Assembly: GCA_008931825.1 (NCBI GenBank)
Contig: QXVZ01015264.1
Span: 81,799 to 145,798 of the forward strand
Reading direction: 5' to 3'
DNA length: 64,000 nucleotides
Source of the DNA: Phallusia fumigata
Taxonomy: Eukaryota > Chordata > Ascidiacea > Phlebobranchia > Ascidiidae
The notes beneath the pieces are model-generated. The model saw only the letters and a program-made list of their open reading frames with translations, was not told where the DNA came from and did no database searches. A program made the translations under genes and the position numbers. Positions 61,601 through 64,000 of this stretch are shown here, piece after piece. Within the stretch, counting starts at the first letter, position 1, and every line of letters begins with the position of its first letter.

Positions 61601-63438
61601 TAGGAAACTGCAAATAGGATGGACTGGATTTAGCATTGGTTTTATTCAGTAAAAAACAAAAGATTGACACGCATTGAGAACCCACAACCGTGTCATAACA
61701 AAGCAATTTGCTGAGCACTCAGCCATATTGGTGACAATGTAATGGTACCATAAGTTAATGCATGTGATTTTACTAAAGCCTTAAATGTAGTAATGAGACC
61801 AAATCATTAATCCACAATGTTTACACAGGCAAACACAGATAAACTTAAGAAATTAATCTTCAACAAAGTTTGAAAAATATTCAATACTTTTCATGCTCTA
61901 TACTGGGGGTTCTCACCTAGAAATATAAGATCTGTTTCTAGGGGTACAAAGATGCGAAATTATTGGGACTAGTTATATAGATACTTCATTACATCTAAAT
62001 AATTGCTTGTTAAATCAACATGAGAGGAATAATTACCTGTCAAAAATTACAGTAGGGGGAACAAGAATTGGTTGGTGATTTCAGAGGGGTGCCAACAAGG
62101 AAAAGGTTAAGAATCACTGTTCTATGCCTTGTATTGTATGTTTGTAATTTGCTGACCAAAGAAACTTTAAGCTAAAAACATTTTACCTGTCAGAAGCCTC
62201 ACTGTGCTTGGACTTGTGGTGAAGAGAACTTTTCACTGTTACAAACTTGTGATTTGTAATGTAGTAAAATTGCAGCGACAGGGATGTTGCTGTGAAAAAG
62301 TAGTAGAAATTTTTACTGCTGCTGGTTTGTGATAGAGTTAAGAACAGGATTTATCTTCTACGATGAATTTTTACAATACTGGCTTAACAAATTTGTTTTA
62401 TTTTTTAAATATGTATGTAACAAAACTACTCTTTTAAAATTAAATTTAACCCCTTTAAGTAGCATTTAAACTTGAACCATCATTTGCCCCTTATATTTTT
62501 CATGTTACATTACCTTCTAATTCAAAGTTACGGAGCTATTTCCAGCTTGTTTGTTGTTTTAATGGAATTGTCATTTTTTAGAAATACAAACTCAACTCAA
62601 CTCCTAACATGTACATCTGGCATAATTTTTGAAGCTGATGTACAAGTTTAACTTCCACAAATAACAACTTTGTCAAGTGCAGAGCCAATAACCTGATTTT
62701 TGTGCATAAAGCTTTACAACACTTAAAAAGTAACCAACTGTTGCAAACCTTTTGGTTTTCAATTCAACATGGATGTGGAGTGGGTGGCAGGTAAACAGAC
62801 TGTTAGAGTTGTTTGAACTTTCGCATTCCATTCTTGTCGAGTCTCTCCTAGATTTGTGTCCACGCCCAGAATCTACAGGAATGTTACATTGGTTTTTGCA
62901 GCACAAGATGTTTAAACTGTTGTTCTTTCTAGTATGATGTNCAACTGTTGCAAACCTGATTTTTTGGTTTTCAATTCAACATGGATGTGGAGTGGGTGGC
63001 AGGTAAACAGACTGTTAGAGTTGTCTGAACTTTCGCATTCCATTCTTGTCGAGTCTCTCCTAGATTTGTGTCCACGCCCAGAATCTACAGGAATGTTACA
63101 TTGGTTTTTGCAGCACAAGATGTTTAAACTGTTGTTCTTTCTAGTATGATGTTCAGGTTTTGGTTGAACACAGGCCATCACTTTTTCGACTTGGCCTCAT
63201 GCCAAGCATTAAAAATGTCTCAGGTTCTGCCTAGACATGCTCATCCACAGTAACTAGGATGTACAGGAAGACTAACCTTGATCATCTTTTTCCTCTTGGT
63301 CTGAATCTGAATCATCTGCTTTCAAATCATCACTGTGAGTGTTGGAAGCCGCAGTTCTTCTTTCTGTTTCAATCTGCATCTGGAGAACATGGCGGGCAGC
63401 AGATTCATCTCCGACTATCTCAACTGACATCAGTTTAT
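58620..63438 (-). CDS. THOC5: THO complex subunit 5, last eight exons (5' end outside window)
   Basis: Subunit of the THO/TREX complex that couples transcription to mRNA export. Exons (minus): 63277-63438, 62956-63084, 62187-62289, 61403-61607, 60735-60893, 59497-59769, 58847-58929, 58620-58788. They are in phase and give ~427 C-terminal residues. Matches to vertebrate THOC5, in order: KLMSVEIVGDESAA with an acidic SDSDQEEKDD tail, FTCHPLHIHVELKTK, LSLQFYYITNHKFVTVKSS, GRPYMWAQQLCGFEFLSSE, HMKGTVEKLRKRVESRM, SAAVLDVGLLKDDK and LLLDWRGEKTSE, ELNIHWPKALANKM, and the end RLQSMVDVYVETK...PARLKPFMYN. The second listed exon also occurs as a damaged copy at 62749-62872 across the N at 62941. The gene continues beyond the right edge (acceptor at 63439). 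Confidence 0.93.
59850..60681. mobile_element. 832-bp hAT-like element in a THOC5 intron
   Basis: Long imperfect inverted ends (~65 bp): left TAGGGATTGGTCAAAACTGC, right complement TAGGGATGGGCCAAAACTAC. Both continue through AATGTTCTGTT / AGTGTTCTGTT and on to ATCTCATG. The flanking 8-mers GTAAACAT and GTCATACA do not match well, so the insertion is old or the ends are eroded. There is no coding capacity. Confidence 0.65.
61899..62122. mobile_element. degraded hAT-type MITE in a THOC5 intron
   Basis: The inverted ends are GGGGTTCTCACCT at the left and AGGTTAAGAATCACTG at the right, the same general class as 7522-7725. The flanks CTCTATAC and TTCTATGC agree at 6 of 8 positions. Confidence 0.45.
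62735..63152. repeat. 206/211-bp direct duplication across a single N
   Basis: 62735-62940 and 62942-63152 are nearly identical from CAACTGTTGCAAACC to CTAGTATGATGT. They are separated only by the N at 62941. The differences are one 5-bp indel next to the splice donor and one or two substitutions (TTGTTTGAAC versus TTGTCTGAAC). Each copy contains the same THOC5 exon. Confidence 0.95.
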
Positions 63439-63478
63439 CTATAGTGTAGTAGAGAACACACAAGTTTAGAAATGACAT

Positions 63479-63882
63479 CAGGGCTTCTTAAACTGGGGGT
63501 CACATGACAAGTTTTTGGAGTCGTCTTATGCTAATTTAACACTAAGTTTTGCATTTACACAAAATGTACTTTTTTTGAGTTTAGACACAGAAATGTCAAA
63601 CAAATGCAAAAACTCAAAGTTTAACCGCAGATAATCTCGTATAAAGAACTACGTGATAAAAGCAGAAAGCGAGAAAGTACACCACATACGCTTTTAATTG
63701 TCCATTTGGGCGGGGTGTAGGCTACATGCTAAATAACAAAAGATTAAGTTACAATGATAAAAAATATCCTTATGCCAGCATGTATGTTTTCAACTGATTA
63801 TTGCTGTCAATCGTGAGGGTTGGGGAAATTTTTGTTTGTTAAATTAAAAGGGGACACAGACTAAAAAGTTTGGATAGCCCTG
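63479..63882. mobile_element. hAT-type MITE candidate
   Basis: The inverted ends are CAGGGCTTCTTAAACT at the left and AAGTTTGGATAGCCCTG at the right (complement CAGGGCTATCCAAACTT). The flanking 8-mers AATGACAT and CCTTACAT share 5 of 8 positions. It lies in the THOC5 intron that runs off the window. Confidence 0.5.
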
Positions 63883-64000
63883 CCTTACATGATTATCTGA
63901 AGGATTTTAAGCCACCATAAAATACATCAACAGTTACAATTCTATAGGCCTAACCAGAATGCTTTTTACTAATTTTTTTTACCACAGGCCTCCTGGTATG

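Noticed and set aside
1-64000. CRISPR arrays, prokaryotic operons or phage genes
   Set aside because: The window is spliced eukaryotic DNA. The only regular arrays are the 128-bp satellite and microsatellites, which lack spacer-repeat structure.

Overview
The window is a gene-dense, AT-rich, intron-rich animal nuclear region. Exons are short (40-270 bp), bounded by GT/AG, with small introns. The proteins are those of a bilaterian animal close to vertebrates: full-length TPGS2, TIMM22, ZCWPW1, MEPCE, C1orf43, PSMD9 and THOC5 equivalents. Together with the abundant short tRNA-like SINEs and MITEs, this suggests an invertebrate chordate, most likely an ascidian tunicate of the Ciona type. That assignment is inference. 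One N at 62941, flanked by near-identical 206/211-bp copies, points to imperfectly merged haplotypes in the assembly.

Layout. 1-4.2 kb: repeats only (a pair of ~440-bp direct repeats and a SINE). 4.2-11 kb (-): five-exon centrin/calmodulin-like EF-hand gene. 12.3-13.7 kb (+): intronless mitochondrial citrate synthase. 15.9-19.6 kb (-): seven-exon TPGS2, with a 128-bp satellite in one intron. 20.8-23.6 kb (+): two-exon intact BED-finger hAT transposase-like gene. 24.5-25.7 kb (-): three-exon secreted cysteine-rich orphan. 27.0-28.6 kb (+): TIMM22, with a MITE in intron 1. 29.3-34.1 kb (-): seven-exon short TRIM (RING, B-box, coiled coil only). 35.7 kb (+): doubtful small ORF. 36.1-43.7 kb (-): sixteen-exon ZCWPW1. 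44.6-48.9 kb (+): seven-exon MEPCE, head-to-head with ZCWPW1. 51.2-54.8 kb (-): six-exon C1orf43/NICE-3. 56.6-57.2 kb (-): intronless PSMD9. 58.1-58.4 kb (-): an unidentified exon. 58.6-63.4 kb (-): the last eight exons of THOC5, whose 5' end lies beyond the window.

The genes do not form one pathway. They are mostly housekeeping functions: TCA cycle, mitochondrial import, proteasome assembly, mRNA export, 7SK capping, tubulin modification and chromatin reading. Each multi-exon model given here was checked by hand for splice phase: the exon lengths sum to an open frame with a terminal stop (278, 311, 673, 116, 187, 312, 652, 641 and 273 aa). Non-autonomous hAT-type elements with 8-bp target duplications are spread through the window, which also holds one intact hAT transposase-like ORF.
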